From Anisodus tanguticus (lineage: Eukaryota; Streptophyta; Magnoliopsida; Solanales; Solanaceae): 64,000 nt of DNA. Position 1 is the first letter of the stretch. Each line of letters opens with the position of its first letter. Position numbers and translations under genes: made by a program. The stretch is taken from positions 28,595,504 through 28,659,503 of the forward strand of contig CM067541.1 in NCBI GenBank assembly GCA_034509755.1. The letters run 5' to 3'. Below, piece after piece: positions 9,917 to 21,464 of this stretch. The notes under the pieces are model-generated. The model searched no databases. It was not told the DNA's origin and was given only the letters and a program-made list of their open reading frames with translations.

Positions 9917-10256
9917 TACCCGTATTTGAAGGTGGGTGATTGACTGAAAGTAAAATACCCGCATTAAAAGGTGAGCGTCTGACTGAAATTAAAATACCTG
10001 CATTAGAAGGTGGGCGCCTGACTAAAATTACAATACCCGCATTTGAAGGTGCGTGCTTATAAAATGTACTGAAAATGAAATACTCGCATTAGAATGTGGG
10101 CACCTATAAAATATACTTGAATTGAAATACCCGCATTAGAAGGTGGCCGCCTGTAAAATATAATGAAAATGAAATACCCGCATTAGAAGGTGGCCGCCTG
10201 TAAAATATAATGAAAATGAAATACCCGCATTAGAAGGTCGGCGCATATAAAATGTA
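9917..10256 (+). repeat. Second tandem array, unit 39 then 47 bp
   Basis: Eight copies of a unit starting 'acccgcattagaaggtggg'. The first three are 39 bp with a 'gactgaaattaaaat' end; the later ones are 47 bp with a 'tataaaatgtactgaaaat' end. Two adjacent 47-bp units (about 10128-10221) are nearly or fully identical, so the array has expanded recently at that point. It abuts the 70-75 bp array directly. Confidence 0.8.
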
Positions 10257-12670
10257 CTTTTTATGCATTTCTTTTTGTTGTTTTTATTGTAAAGAATGTT
10301 GGGTAATGAAGAGGTGAAGAGAGAATCATGGCTTTACTTAAGTTGGTACCAACATTTAATTTTGTGCATAAGAATATCATCATTATCTTCCCAGTTAACC
10401 AAGATTGACTTTGTGATAATTCATATAGCTTCAAGTGGTATCTCAGACGTATTAAGTATCAACAAGATTTGTTCGTCTTGCTTCAAGAAAAGGTTTTGAA
10501 CTATACCTATCCTCATGTTTCAAGTGCCCTCACCAGAAAGAAAGTCCTTTTTACACACATAATTCAATGTTTTTTATTTTATTTTAGGACGTCTTGAGAA
10601 ATACTCTCACACTCAGAAAGATGTTCAATGCGCATACCACAGGCTTGGCCATCATGTAAGTATCCACTAATGTGAGAACCCTTGTAGTAGGATCATGCAC
10701 GGCTTGTTATCGGATTGTAATGTTGGTTTGGGGAAAAGGTAGGATATTATTTGGGTAAATAGTGACTAGTTTCTCCCTGAGCTTTGCATTATGTCTGTGC
10801 TTTGATATTTGTATGCTTTGATATTTGTATGATTTTATGCTGATTTGCTTCATTTTGTTGTCCCTTTCTTTTGCAAGTTAGAGCCTCCTTCTTTTTCATT
10901 TTTTTTGGAGTTTGGGGTTATATGCTCGAGACTCTGTGGGAATTAAGAGAATGGACCTTGGTTGTATTCCATAAGTCCTGATGCTATGTCTGGTTGTATG
11001 ACGGACTGTAAAAATAAAAAAGAATAACGGGTTATATGCCCGAGATCCTTAATGATGACTAGTGATTTTTTTGTCTCCTTCTTGCTTTGGAGGTCATTTT
11101 TCTTCTTTGTTTTTCTGAGACTTTTATATCTTTTGTATTTGGTAGCTTCGGCTCGGATCTTTATCTGTAGTTACACATTTCTAGTACACTCAGGGAGGTT
11201 GGTACAAGAGAGGAATAGTGTGTGTAAGCACTCTGAACGGGTCCAACATAGTAGTTGCAACCTCCCTGCTCTTCTACGTAGGTTAAAAAGGGTTAGAGTC
11301 GCCACCTAATTTCTAAGGAAAATCAGGAAACCTATATGATTTTGTGTGTCTACTCCATTTATGATCTGCAAAACTTATGAGATTCTAGATAAGTATTTTA
11401 TTTACTCCGAGGGGAAGGTTTTAAGCATCCCTCAGAGCCTATCTGAAAACAGTCCTTAAACATAGTTTAACTAACACCAGAGAGGAGTTATCTATCTGTT
11501 TATTATTATTATTACATATTTTCAAAAAATCTTGATTTCATGAAAGTCACACTAGGTGATTGTATGATAAGTATCAAAAATTAAATACAAACAGTGGTCA
11601 GTGAAGATCTTTGGAATTCCTTTCGAGTATCGTCTTCGGATAGCATCTCCGGATACCTATATAAGCACTTAGTAAAACTGTTAAAAAAGAGAGTAAATAA
11701 TTATCAATGAATTAAAGAAATAATGTATGAACTTAAAATAAAAACCTGTCTTTTGTACAGGGGAGGCCTTGGAAATCAGACGGAGATTCCTTCATCGGCC
11801 ATTTGTGATTAGTATTTGCCTAAATGAATTTAAATAAATGCGATAAAAAAGTAACAGTATCGTTGGCCGCTTGAAGTATTTTTCTGACACAAAATCAACA
11901 TTTATTTTAGTAAAGAACTATGAAAAATAGTACAAAAATATAGTAAAGGTAAAAATATCAAAATAGTCCAAAACAATCCCCATAAGGGCAAAACAGTAAA
12001 TACTTATATAATAGCGCAACAGTAACAATAGTAGCAGCAATCAATAAAGAATATTGCCGAAAAACAAGCCAACAATGATCAAAATAGTCACAAAAAAATC
12101 ATTTTAAGGGCAAATCCATGTTAACCAAATGCACTGTGAGCATACATGCCAGAGCAAGAGCTATAGCGATGTAAAAAAAAAATAGGGCCACTGGGGGTTC
12201 ACTGGAGGTCAGAGAAATGAGACTGGACAGTGGCAAGATAGAAGGGAAAAGGTTATTTGGTTGTCCTCTACTTGTGGTGGTGTTGACTGGAGATTAGGGT
12301 ATTGGCTGGCGGTTGTATGGCAATGATGAGAGAAGATGTTTGGTTGTTGTTGTCTAGGTGGAAGATATGGTGGCATTGGGCTAAGAAGGAGTAGAGAAGG
12401 GGAAAGAAGGGGAGTAGAGGTGTGGTATCGGGTTGCTCCAGTTCATCGGAGCAGTGATGGCGATGGTGAAGAGGGGTTGTTTTTGGTAGTGGTTGAGTAG
12501 TGGTCGGGGGTTTTAGTCATTAGAGGTTGGAAGGAGGTGAGAAAAGAGTTCTCGCCGCCGGTAATGTTATCGTGGTGATTGTGGAGCAGTGATGGCGATG
12601 GTGGTTCACCAGAGCTCTGATGGTGAAGGAATTGGGCGGCTAGGGGTGTGGTTGTCGGCTATGAAGAGAA
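10257..12670. other. Unclassified repeat DNA, no gene
   Basis: No coding region is supported. 'gggttagagtcgccacctaat' at 11289-11309, followed by 'gagggga' and 'taagcatccctcagagcc' blocks, resembles sequence common around large plant Tat/Ogre-type gypsy elements, but no domain confirms this. At 12160-12660 there is a G-rich, low-complexity stretch with a repeated 'gcagtgatggcgatggtg' phrase (about 12450 and 12583) that translates poorly on both strands. Confidence 0.35.
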
Positions 12671-14193
12671 TGTTGGGATTCGTTGGGTTTGTCAGCACAA
12701 CGGAAGTTTAAAATTTTTACTTACCCAACAATGATCCTGACATGGCTTAAACGATACTCATATAAAGTGTTCAAAACACAATAAAGAAAACTTACAGGTT
12801 TTCGAGCGCCAGATTCACCACTAAGGTATCCATGCGAATTGAATCCTCGATTGCAAGTTCCAACCCCAGTGTATTTCTTTTGCAAGAAAGCTAGGAAATC
12901 TTTCTTCAAGAATTGAGAAGTAATTTTCTGTAACCTCATAATTATGGGGTATGTGTTGTATATATATGAGTCAGGATAAAACCTAAGTAGATTCAAAACA
13001 GGAACAACTTGGTCCATGCTAATGTTTAGTGGACCAGCCCAGTCTCATTTTGGGCTAGTAATTTCTGACCCAATTGTTTTCATGTATTGGTCCGAGTACC
13101 CATATAATATATCCAACACATTTAATTAAATCTGAAATCCAATTCGACTTAATTATATAATTTCTATCAAATAGAAATATTCCATAATTATTATAAATTA
13201 AATATCTCGATTCTCAATCAAGTATTTAATACTTTCTTAATACACTCTTAGATCGAAGAAACAATCGCATATAGTGCGACCCTATAGGCCTTCACATATC
13301 GTCATTAATCTAATTAAGGTCTATACGTAACTCCTAGACTGCGTCGCATGACGAACTCAATATGTGAAGTACGTTTACATGAATCCAGCAAACTTAACCT
13401 TTATGCGGAACTATAAATTCCTTTCATTCGCGACATACTAGATTAAGCTTAGGATTTGCCAAGTGTCTATCAAAATGGCTTAATCACTTTATCTCACATT
13501 TATTAGTTGACAACTAGACCATATTCTAAATATGTCTCCTGCACTGGCCAGTGACTTTAGTCAACCTAATAACATTGAGAAGCTGAATGCTCTCTCGAAT
13601 TTCCAATCGAGGAATGAATCCTATTCTTGGCTCAACTACCACCTTGATTTACATCATGATGCACCCAACACAAGCCGTATCTTATCCAGAAGGATTTTAA
13701 GCTTAGAACTTGGTCAAAGTACATCATTCTGTAAACAACGTGCATATTGACCTCAAGTCAAAGGACCTTTATATTCCACACGTTGATAACACTATAGATA
13801 TGTATAACAAATAGTTTATCGGCAAGGTATACCAATACTTATCCAAAGTATCCATGTGTCTATCATGAGTAACCAATAATCGTAGCTGTGAGACATACTA
13901 CATTCTCCAAGAATGTGATGCAGACCACATGTCGACTTATAACATATCATCGATATTCCATTCTCGATGATCATTAGTCGAGGCTATTTTGAGAGTTACG
14001 TTCTATCATTAATATCTCACTCTATTAATGACAACGTAAGCTCAAGAGATGCACATATATGAATAATTACAAACAATCAAACAATAATTCAATAATTGCA
14101 AATGCCATAAATATTAATCTCATTAAAAATACGAATGTGTTCAAGTACGTTTTGTCCCTAATATAGATTATCTCTGGGACATACATACTTTCA
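12671..14193 (-). repeat. 3' LTR of the copia element
   Basis: On the minus strand the purine tract 'aagtgggagat' is followed by TGAAAGTATG, a plausible LTR start at 14193. The opposite end would be '..aatcccaaca' at 12671. Both ends obey TG...CA, but with no second LTR to compare, the left boundary is uncertain. An AT-rich segment with short open frames and no domain. Confidence 0.5.
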
Positions 14194-14620
14194 ATCTCCC
14201 ACTTGGCATAGAGCCAATCTCCAATGTATCTAATACCCATGTTTTCGAAATGACCATTATGCTTAGCTAAGCTTAATGGTTCAATAAATGGGTCAGCTAG
14301 GTTATCATCTGTGGGAATATAGTCTAGATCTATTTCTTTAGATTCCACCATCTCTCTGAGTATGTGGTATTTCCTCTGTACATGCTTATTTCTGTTTGTT
14401 GATCTTGGTTCCTTAGCTTGCGCAATCACACCAGTGTTATCACAATATATCGTTATTGGATAACTGACACTTGGAACAACCCCTAATTCTTTTAAGAACT
14501 CAGATATCGAGACAACTTCTTTACAAGCTTCCGATCCAGCAATGTACTAGGCTTCAGTCATCGAATCAGAAGTAGTTTCTTGCTTGGAACTTTTTCAACT
14601 TATTGCTCCACCATTGAAAA
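14194..14620 (-). pseudogene. Copia RNase H fragment
   Basis: Minus-strand reading with the C-terminal copia RNase H signature: HVQRKYHILREMVESKEI followed by DYIPTDDNLADPF and, 30 residues later, the end of the polyprotein just before the purine tract. The N-terminal RNase H part lies in a different frame around 14430-14620. It would have degraded RNA in the RNA:DNA hybrid during reverse transcription. The frame runs on into the LTR because the original stop is lost or shifted. Confidence 0.75.
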
Positions 14621-14899
14621 TGTAGGCATAACCAGACTGTGACTTGAAGTCATCAAGATCTGTTTGGAAGCTAACATCAGTGTACCTAGTAGCGACTAGC
14701 TTCCCTTGCCCACCATAGACTTAGAAATATTCTTTAGTTCGTCTAAGATACTTAAGAATATTCTTGATTGCTTTCCAGTGTTTTCCCTAGGATTCTACTG
14801 GAATTTGCAAGTCATGCTAAGTGCAAAAAGCATATCTGTCCTAGTGCAGGTCATGTCATACATAATTAATCTTATAGCTGAAGCATATGGGATCCTCTT

Positions 14900-15762
14900 C
14901 ATGCGTTCAAGTTCTGTAACAGTAGAAGGACTATCCTTCTTAGATAACTTGATGCCTTGACCCATAGGAAGACCTCATCTCTTGGAGGTTTCCATTGAGA
15001 AATGTCTTAGCACTTTGTTTATGTATGTAGACCGTGACAGCCCTAACAATCTATTAGGTCTATCTCTGTAGATCCTAATTCCAAGAATGTAGCAGGCTTC
15101 ACATAAGTCCTTCATCATGAAGGTGTTGGACAACCATTCCTTCACTGATTGCATAAGAGACTTATCATTTTCTATTATTAATATATCATCTACATATATG
15201 ATAATGAAAACAATACTCCCTTCATTGCGTTTACTATAAACGCATGGATCCTCCTTGCTTCTGACAAAGTCAAACGATTTGATAGCTTTGTCAAAGTAAA
15301 TATTCCAATCCTTGAGGCTTGCTTAAGTCCATAAATGGACTTTTGTAGTTTGCATATTTCTCTGGGTTTTGACTTGGATGTAAAACCTTCAGGTTGTATC
15401 ATATACACTTCCTCAATTAAATTTCAATTGAGGAAAGCGATCTTAACATCCATTTTCCAAATCTCATAATCATAGTATGTAGCTATCGCAAGCAAAATCC
15501 GAATGGACTTAATCTTTGCAACTGGCGAAAAGGTTTCATCATAATCGATCCCAGGCCGTTGATTATAACCTTTAGCCACCAGTCTTGCTTTATAAGTCTG
15601 TACATTGTCATATGCATCAATCTTCTTCTTGAAGACCCATTTGCATCCTATAGGTCTAACCCCTGTTGGCAAATCAACCAAGTTCCAAACTTGATTGGTA
15701 TACATTGAGTAAATTTCAGATTTATTGTCTTTTTGCCATCTCTGCGAGTCAATGTATAACAT
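14900..15762 (-). pseudogene. Copia reverse transcriptase, broken
   Basis: Minus strand. The first frame (15762-15424) shows GCKWVFKKKIDA, KARLVAKGYNQRPGIDY, ETFSPVAK and WKMDVKIAFLN, the copia RT fingers and palm. A stop interrupts after FLN. The next piece (15408-15190) has MIQPEGF and QKSIYGLKQA. The catalytic Tyr-Val-Asp-Asp box is present at 15185-15196, in a stretch reading IIYVDDILII. So the catalytic motif survives but the polyprotein is interrupted by at least one stop and a frame change after the KQA block. Confidence 0.85.
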
Positions 15763-16499
15763 AGCCTCGCTGTAGGTTGTAGGCTCATCATCATCAGGAA
15801 TATCTATCTCATTTTAACTTTTAACAAGGAGATTAAGTCTTTTAGGCTGACGATGAGTCCTAGTGGACCTACAGAGTTAGTTATTTTGCATTTCCGTGGT
15901 TCTTGTATTCTGATCATGAGAAGGTTCTTGTGCGTTTCCACCACTATGAGAGTTTTCAGGAATATCATCTACATGTGTTTCCTGAATGGAAAGATGTACA
16001 ACTATTGTATCATCTTCCATTGGTTGTGTATGAGAATTTGCATTTCTGCATCAATCCTCATATCACTCCCACTGGCTGAAGGATGTACTCTAAGTAACAC
16101 ACATTCACCAAATACTCCCACTGAATTCTTATCTAGGTCATTCGAAAAGGATTCAAGCTCTATGTTGCTTTGTGGTTCTTGAATTTCTTCAAGTTCTATC
16201 TTATTGTAACTCTGTTCCTTGTAGACACAGTCTTCCTCAAGGAAAGTTGCATTTCTGGAAACAATGACCTTATGTTCTCCAGGAAGCTAGAAATAGTATC
16301 ATCTCGTTTCCTTAGGATATCCCACAAAGTAACATTTCTCACTTTTAGATTCCAACTTGTCAGTAAGCATATTCTTTACATATGTAGGACTGCCGCAGGC
16401 TCACATATGTGTAAGAGCAGGCTTCTTGCCATGCCATATCTCATATGGCATTTTCTCTACTGACTTTGAAGGATCTCTATTCAGAATATAGATTGAGTT

Positions 16500-17105
16500 T
16501 TGTAAAGCATAGCCCAAAATGTATGTTGGAAGAGCTGAAAAACTCATCATGGATCTAACCATATCCAATAAGGTTCAATTTCTCCTTTCAACAACGCCAT
16601 TCATTTGTGGTGTTCCAGGAGGTGTCCATTCTGATTGGACTCCATGAAGTTTCAAGTAATCTAGAAATTTTCTACTCAAGTATTCACCTCCTCGATCTGA
16701 TCGAAGAGTCTTGATACTTTTTTCAAGTTATTTCTCTACTTCTAACTTATACTCCTTGAATTTCTCAAAGGCTTCGGACTTGTGCTTCATAAGATACACA
16801 TATCCAAACCTTGTGAAATCATCTGTAAAAGTTATGAAGTAAGGAAAACATTCCTTAGCTTGAGTGGAAAACGGCCCACATACATCTGTATAGACCAACT
16901 CAAGTGCCTCTTTGGCTCGCGCACCTTTTTCAGAAAGTGTTTTGTTGGTCATCTTTCCTCTCAAGCAAGATTCACAGTTACCATAGGACTCCAATTCAAA
17001 TGGTTCCAGGTAATCTAGCTTTCTTAATCTTGTTATCATTGATTCATTGATATGACCAAGTCTACAGTGCCATAAGTAGGTGAGATTTCTTGGATTAATT
17101 ATTTT
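16500..17105 (-). pseudogene. Copia integrase, broken
   Basis: Minus strand. The His/Cys zinc-binding region shows LWHCRLGHI-like sequence at 17090-17060 and NCESCLRGK near 16970. The DDE core shows YTDVCGPFST, then SDRGGEYLSR after a stop at about 16727, then the Glu region NGVVERRN near 16590, and the family phrase GKKPALTH downstream. It would have inserted the cDNA copy into the genome. All three acidic positions are visible, but stops separate the parts. Confidence 0.8.
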
Positions 17106-17108
17106 AAC

Positions 17109-17807
17109 TCATTTGTTTTGCACATTGAGAATTTTATGATTACAATTGAGTATATATAAACCATTTACAAGCAGAGCATTTCCACAAACAATGCCATTAA
17201 AAGATAGTATATAATTGCCACTAGCAATATATGAGGAAAAACCCTCAATGTCTAACATTGGAATGGAAATAATATTCCTCGTAATCGAGGGAACAAAATA
17301 ACAATTATTACGTTCTAGTGTAAAACCTGAAGGTAAATCTAATCTATAAGTTCCCACACACTCAACATCTACTCGTGCTCCATTTCCAACGCGTAGGTCC
17401 ACCTCCCATGGTCTAACCTTTCTGCTGTCCATTAGGCCCTGCACATTATTACAAATGTGTGAGCCACATGTTGTATCCAATACCCAGCAATGAGAGTTAC
17501 TTATAGACATATTTATCTCAATGACAAACATACCTTGTCCAGCAGGTCCAGAAGCACCTAGTGCCTTGTCTCCTCCTGGAGCGGTGCAATCTTTCTTCCA
17601 ATGCCCCTTCTGCTTGCAGTTGAGGCATACGTCCCTAGCCAACCTAGACTTTTTTTGAACACCTCTTCTAGGTTTCAAGACTGTGGGTTTGGCACCAGTC
17701 TTACCCTTATTCTTCTTGTTCTTACCTTTAGGTTTGAACCTAGTAGATGAGCCCACCATGAGCACAGTCTTCCCCTTTGAAATAGATGATTCATAAGTCT
17801 TTAGCAT
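17109..17807 (-). pseudogene. Copia zinc knuckle, protease, GAG-pre-integrase
   Basis: A 232-codon open stretch. Residues 1-60 are basic (Lys-rich nucleocapsid). Residues 61-74 form a CCHC zinc knuckle (CLNCKQKGHWKKDC). The aspartic protease active site is at about 111 (LDTTCGSHIC), where relatives have Asp-Ser/Thr-Gly; here Thr replaces the Gly, which probably kills activity. The later part (FVPSITRNIISIPML, then NALLVNGLYILN) is the typical link to GAG-pre-integrase. It could be mistaken for a host zinc-finger gene, but its flanks show it is retroelement sequence. Confidence 0.85.
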
Positions 17808-17816
17808 ATTGTGAAG

Positions 17817-18373
17817 TTATGGAAGATTCACCTTCGTTCCATTCATGTTGAAGTTCACAATGAAATTCTCAAACGAACTAGGAAGCAAATTCAAAATCAG
17901 GTTAACAGACACATTCTGGGGCAGCTTCGTTCCAATCGAAGCCAACCTTTCTATCAATCCAATCATATTTAGAACATGACCAGACACTTGGCCCCCATCA
18001 TTCAACTTACATTTGAAGAGGTCTCTCAACAACTCATACTCCATAGTCTGGGACTGTGAATCATAAAGACTCCTCAAATGTTCTAGCATCTCATAGGAGG
18101 CGATGTTCTCATGCTGCCACTGTAACTCTACAGTCATGGAGGACAACATGAGACACTATGCCAAGGTAGCATCATCCAAATGCTTCTGATAAGCAGCCTT
18201 GTCAAACAAAGCATACTCAACAGACTCTTCATCAGGATCTTTTGGAAAATATGTGTCTAACACATAATTTTCTCTTATCTTAGTACCAAACGCAAATTAC
18301 GCAACCAGTCCGAATAATTAGCTCCAGTCAACTTATTAGTCTCAACCAAGCATTTCAATGACAGATTCGACAT
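17817..18373 (-). pseudogene. Copia gag, broken
   Basis: A minus-strand gag starting with an ATG at 18373 and reading MSNLSLKCLVETNKLTGANY, a typical copia gag start (LTG-NY), then WLRNLR. A frame change and stop follow at about 18300. The rest (YVLDTYFPKDP, DKAAYQKHLDD, then the open frame 18149-17817 with TVELQWQHE and LASIGTKLPQNVSVNLILNL) covers the UBN2-type gag domain. The joint with the protease frame is one stop after KVNLP. It would form the virus-like particle coat. Confidence 0.8.
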
Positions 18374-18631
18374 TTTAAATAATCTGAAGAAATAGATAGA
18401 CTGAAATTAAATATAATTTCTATGAACACATTCGTCAACTAATTAACATGGCCTTTATTTTAATTAGCTCCCATTATTTTAACATATTCTACAACCCCAC
18501 AGAAGAATACAGACTCATATCAAATATGATCATAATGGGCCAAGATCCAAGTTCATACTGTCTCCGCATTTGCTAGGGTCTGATAAGTTCAACAGTACAA
18601 CTTAGTAGGTCTCCAAACCAATTACAAATAA
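18374..18631. other. Copia leader remnant and junction with gypsy A
   Basis: About 250 bases of AT-rich leader upstream (minus sense) of copia gag. No LTR end or TGGTATCAGAGC-type primer site is seen. The match to gypsy B (equivalent to about 33436) starts abruptly at about 18632. Confidence 0.5.
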
Positions 18632-18689
18632 TCCGCAACCATCCTAAACCATATGCTCTCCAATGGTTGAATAAATACAAAGAGCTAAA

Positions 18690-19980
18690 GGTAATGAAAC
18701 AAGCTCTTGTTAGTTTTCGGGTTGGTAAGTATGAAGATGAAATATGGTGTGACATCCTACCTATAGATGCTTGTCATATTTTATTAGATCGGCCATGAAA
18801 ATTTGATAGGAAAGTGCAACATGATGGAGAAAAGAATATTTATTCTTTTCAAAAGGATGATAAGAAGATCCGGTTGATACCATTGTCACCTAGTGAGGTG
18901 ACGAAAATAAAGATCCAAAATGCCAAGAAACGTAAGGAAAAGTCTGAGGCCCTTTTTCTTAATGCATCAGAGATAGAGAGAAGTTCAAGAAGGGGAGTTC
19001 CATAGATGCATTGGTGCACGAGGAGAAGAAGAGTCTTGTGGAAGATACGGTTGAAGTTACCAACTCGAAGGAACTCTTGAAGAAATCTGAAGATGTCTTT
19101 CTGGCTGATCTTGCACCCGGCCTATAGATACAACCCGGAAGAGGCTGAGTTACAAATACAAGAGCAAAAATTACTAGACAAAGGTCATATGCGGTACCTG
19201 CCTTGTTGGTGCCAAAGGAAGATGGAACTTGGTGCATGTGTATCAATAACCGAGCGGTCAATAACATCACCGTGGAGTACATATTTCTTATGCCGAGATT
19301 GAATGATCATTTGGATGAATTGAGTGGGGCCAAGTTGTTCTCCAAGATAGATTTGAGGAGTGACTACCATCAAATGAGGATACAAGAAAGAGGTGAATGG
19401 AAAATGGCTTTCACGACCAAATATGGTTTATACAAATGGCTTGTGATGCCATTTGGATTGTGTAATGCTCCAAGCTCTTCCATGAAGCTGATACACGAGG
19501 TACTACGATCATTCATGGGATACATAGTATCATCCAAGGGCATTCATATAGATCCATCCAAGTTGGAAACTATCTGAAGTTGGCCCAAGACTACGAATGT
19601 AAGTGAGGTAAGAAGTTTCCATGGTTTGGCTTCTTTTTTAAGTCGGGATTTTTGTACCCTTGCTTCCCCTATCACTGAACTAATGAGAAATGGTGAGTTT
19701 AAATTGTCCCAAGGAGAACCAAGTGTTTTGGAAACCTTGAAGGGAAGGTTATGTGAAGCACCGACTCTAGCTATTCCAAACCTTAAGAAGCTATTTGAAA
19801 TTGACCTTGAGAAGCTATTTGAAATTGAATGCGATGCTAGTGGAATTGGTATTGGTACCACCTTGATTCAAGAAAAAAGGTCCATTGCCTTCTCTAGTAA
19901 AAAATTGGGTGGTGCACGGCTCAATTATTCCATCGATGACAAAAGTATGTTATATTGTGAAATCCTTGGCCCAATGGGAT
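18690..19980 (+). pseudogene. Gypsy A protease-RT-RNase H remnants
   Basis: Coding pieces in several frames: the protease tail at 18690-19000; RT at 19203-19577 with MPRLNDHLDELSGAKLFSKI and PFGLCNAPSS; then thumb and RNase H at 19626-19982 with FLSRDFCTLASPITELM and ECDASGIGIG. The Tyr-Leu-Asp-Asp box that lies after HEVLR in element B is absent here because the sequence jumps from HEVLRSFM to GYIVSSKGI. The RNase H active-site Asp (ECDASG) is visible, but the domain is cut short. Confidence 0.8.
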
Positions 19981-20078
19981 GAATATGGAAGTATTATCTC
20001 AACGTTTAATGTCGGAGACTTATCACCATACATAGATGCCGAGAATTTGAGGGAAAATTCTGTTAAAGAAGGGGAGTA

Positions 20079-21464
20079 TTATGTAAAGAAAACTGTGAGC
20101 TTAAGTCTCCGACATGAGTCACGAAGTGGATTGCTAGGAGTGCCAAAAATTGCCAACCGTCCTAGGGTGACATGCTTAATATGGAATGGAGTGTGGAGTG
20201 GAGTTGAAGAAAAGACTTGAAGATCCAAGAAGTGCCATTAATTTTCGGCTTTTATGTAGGTCTTGGCCGAGACCATCTTTCAGCTTACTTTTAATTCTTA
20301 GCTTAATTACTAGTTCTCCTTATAGCTTAATTCCTAGGATATGTAATAAGATTTGATGACTAAATCGAGAACCATCTAGAAGGAGAAGCTTCCAAGGAGG
20401 TAATTCATGAACTAGCTAGTTCATCCACATATCTATATGGATGACACAAATGGGTGGCCTAGAGAACGTGAAGAGTTGGCCGATCATTTCCCTCTTTCCA
20501 TTCAGTCGAGATATATGATAGAAAGAGAAGCTTCTAACATTTCCCAAGGAGGTAATTCATGAACTAACTAGTTCATGCACTTATCTACATAGATGATACA
20601 AAAGGGTGGCCTAGAGAGCATGAAGAGCTGTCGAGCATCTCCCCCGTTCTCATTCGGTCGATACATGTTTGTGTCTTTCTTGCTTCCTCTTCTAGAAGGT
20701 CTAGAACTAGTATAAATAGGAGATGTAATTGATGTAATGGGACATAAAAGTTTTATGAAATATATTTGAGTTTACTCAAATTGCTAAGTTTTCAACTTTT
20801 GTGTTGTTATCTTAGTCGGACTTTTTGTGGTTCAACCCTTGGTCCTTTTGTAGTCCAAACACCTGTCCATTTGTGGGCCACCCCTTGGTCGTTTTGTGGT
20901 CCAAACTCTCAGTGTAAGTCTAGTTAGAAAATTTGTGATCTAACTATACCCAAGCCAAGGTTCTATCCGGTTACTTGTTACAAACACATTGAAGGTCTTC
21001 TTCGCCTACATTACCTAACCCACACATGAATTTGTTTATCAATTTCATGCCCCATCCTTGTCCAAACTTCCTAATTCCTTGTACCCCAATACACTCCCAC
21101 ACTTCCCTAACTCACACCCAAAAGGTTGTCAACCGAATCTTCTCACAAACACCCAAAACCCCAACCAATTCCCCACCATCCCGATCACACTCCTATTCCA
21201 CCAAACTTACTGTCCCGACAAGTTTCCGCCACCTCACCACACCCAACCACCAAATACCAACCCCCAACATAACCTACAATGTGTCTAGTACATCCCCTCC
21301 AAACACCTTAGCCCAACACCTTACAAATTCACCTACACACTCCCTTCCAAACACATATTGCTCGAAAACCTGCCAACCTCCATTTGACCCCCATTTTGGT
21401 ATCTACCCGGTCCCAATCCAACTCTGACCGACCTAACCATACAATCCCCTCCTTATATACATCA
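20079..21464 (+). repeat. 3' LTR of gypsy A
   Basis: It begins just after a purine tract (aaagaaggggagta) and ends 'ttatatacatca', matching the LTRs of element B. It contains four copies of a 23-bp unit (ttggtccttttgtggtccaa core) at about 20816-20907 and a C-rich 3' half with a 133-codon open frame (21026-21427). It is longer than the B LTRs. No second LTR for A is present. Confidence 0.8.

Larger units (their letters stand above)
12671..18630 (-). mobile_element. Ty1/copia retrotransposon, degenerate, minus strand
   Basis: A copia-order polyprotein on the minus strand, reading from high to low coordinates: gag (18373-17817), zinc knuckle and protease (17807-17109), integrase (17105-about 16500), reverse transcriptase (15762-about 14900) and RNase H (about 14600-14200), then an LTR (14193-12671). 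Integrase before RT is the defining copia order. Several stops and frame changes break it. No 5' LTR and no tRNA-Met primer site were found between gag and the junction with gypsy relic A near 18630, so the 5' end was lost. The tight junction suggests deletion or recombination rather than clean insertion. Confidence 0.85.
18632..21464 (+). mobile_element. Gypsy relic A (protease to 3' LTR)
   Basis: Closely parallels element B from its protease onwards, but lacks everything 5' of the protease. It keeps the end of the protease (GKYEDEIWCDILPID), a Lys-rich linker, the RT N-terminal part (KLFSKIDLRSDYHQM, LVMPFGLCNAPSS), the RT thumb and RNase H start (ECDASGIGIG) and the extreme C-terminal phrase STFNVGDLSPYID. 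It has deletions relative to B: about 78 bases near 19117, about 160 bases at 19515 that removes the catalytic box, and the whole RNase H end plus integrase core near 19978. Stops and frame changes are frequent. It is incapable of transposition by itself. Confidence 0.85.

Noticed and set aside
9420..10256. CRISPR-like array
   Set aside because: Repeats are contiguous and degenerate with no unique spacers, in a plant genome.
11052..11309. 85-codon plus-strand frame
   Set aside because: Hydrophobic, without start context or motif, inside the unclassified repeat block.
12160..12660. G-rich region as an exon or promoter of a gene
   Set aside because: Translations on both strands are broken or low-complexity, and it lies between repeats.
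14067..14193. Extension of the copia RNase H frame as part of the protein
   Set aside because: The frame continues past the purine tract into the LTR; the true end was before it.
17109..17807. 232-codon frame with CCHC finger as a host zinc-knuckle gene
   Set aside because: It is in order with copia gag, integrase and RT on the same strand, and holds the copia protease site.
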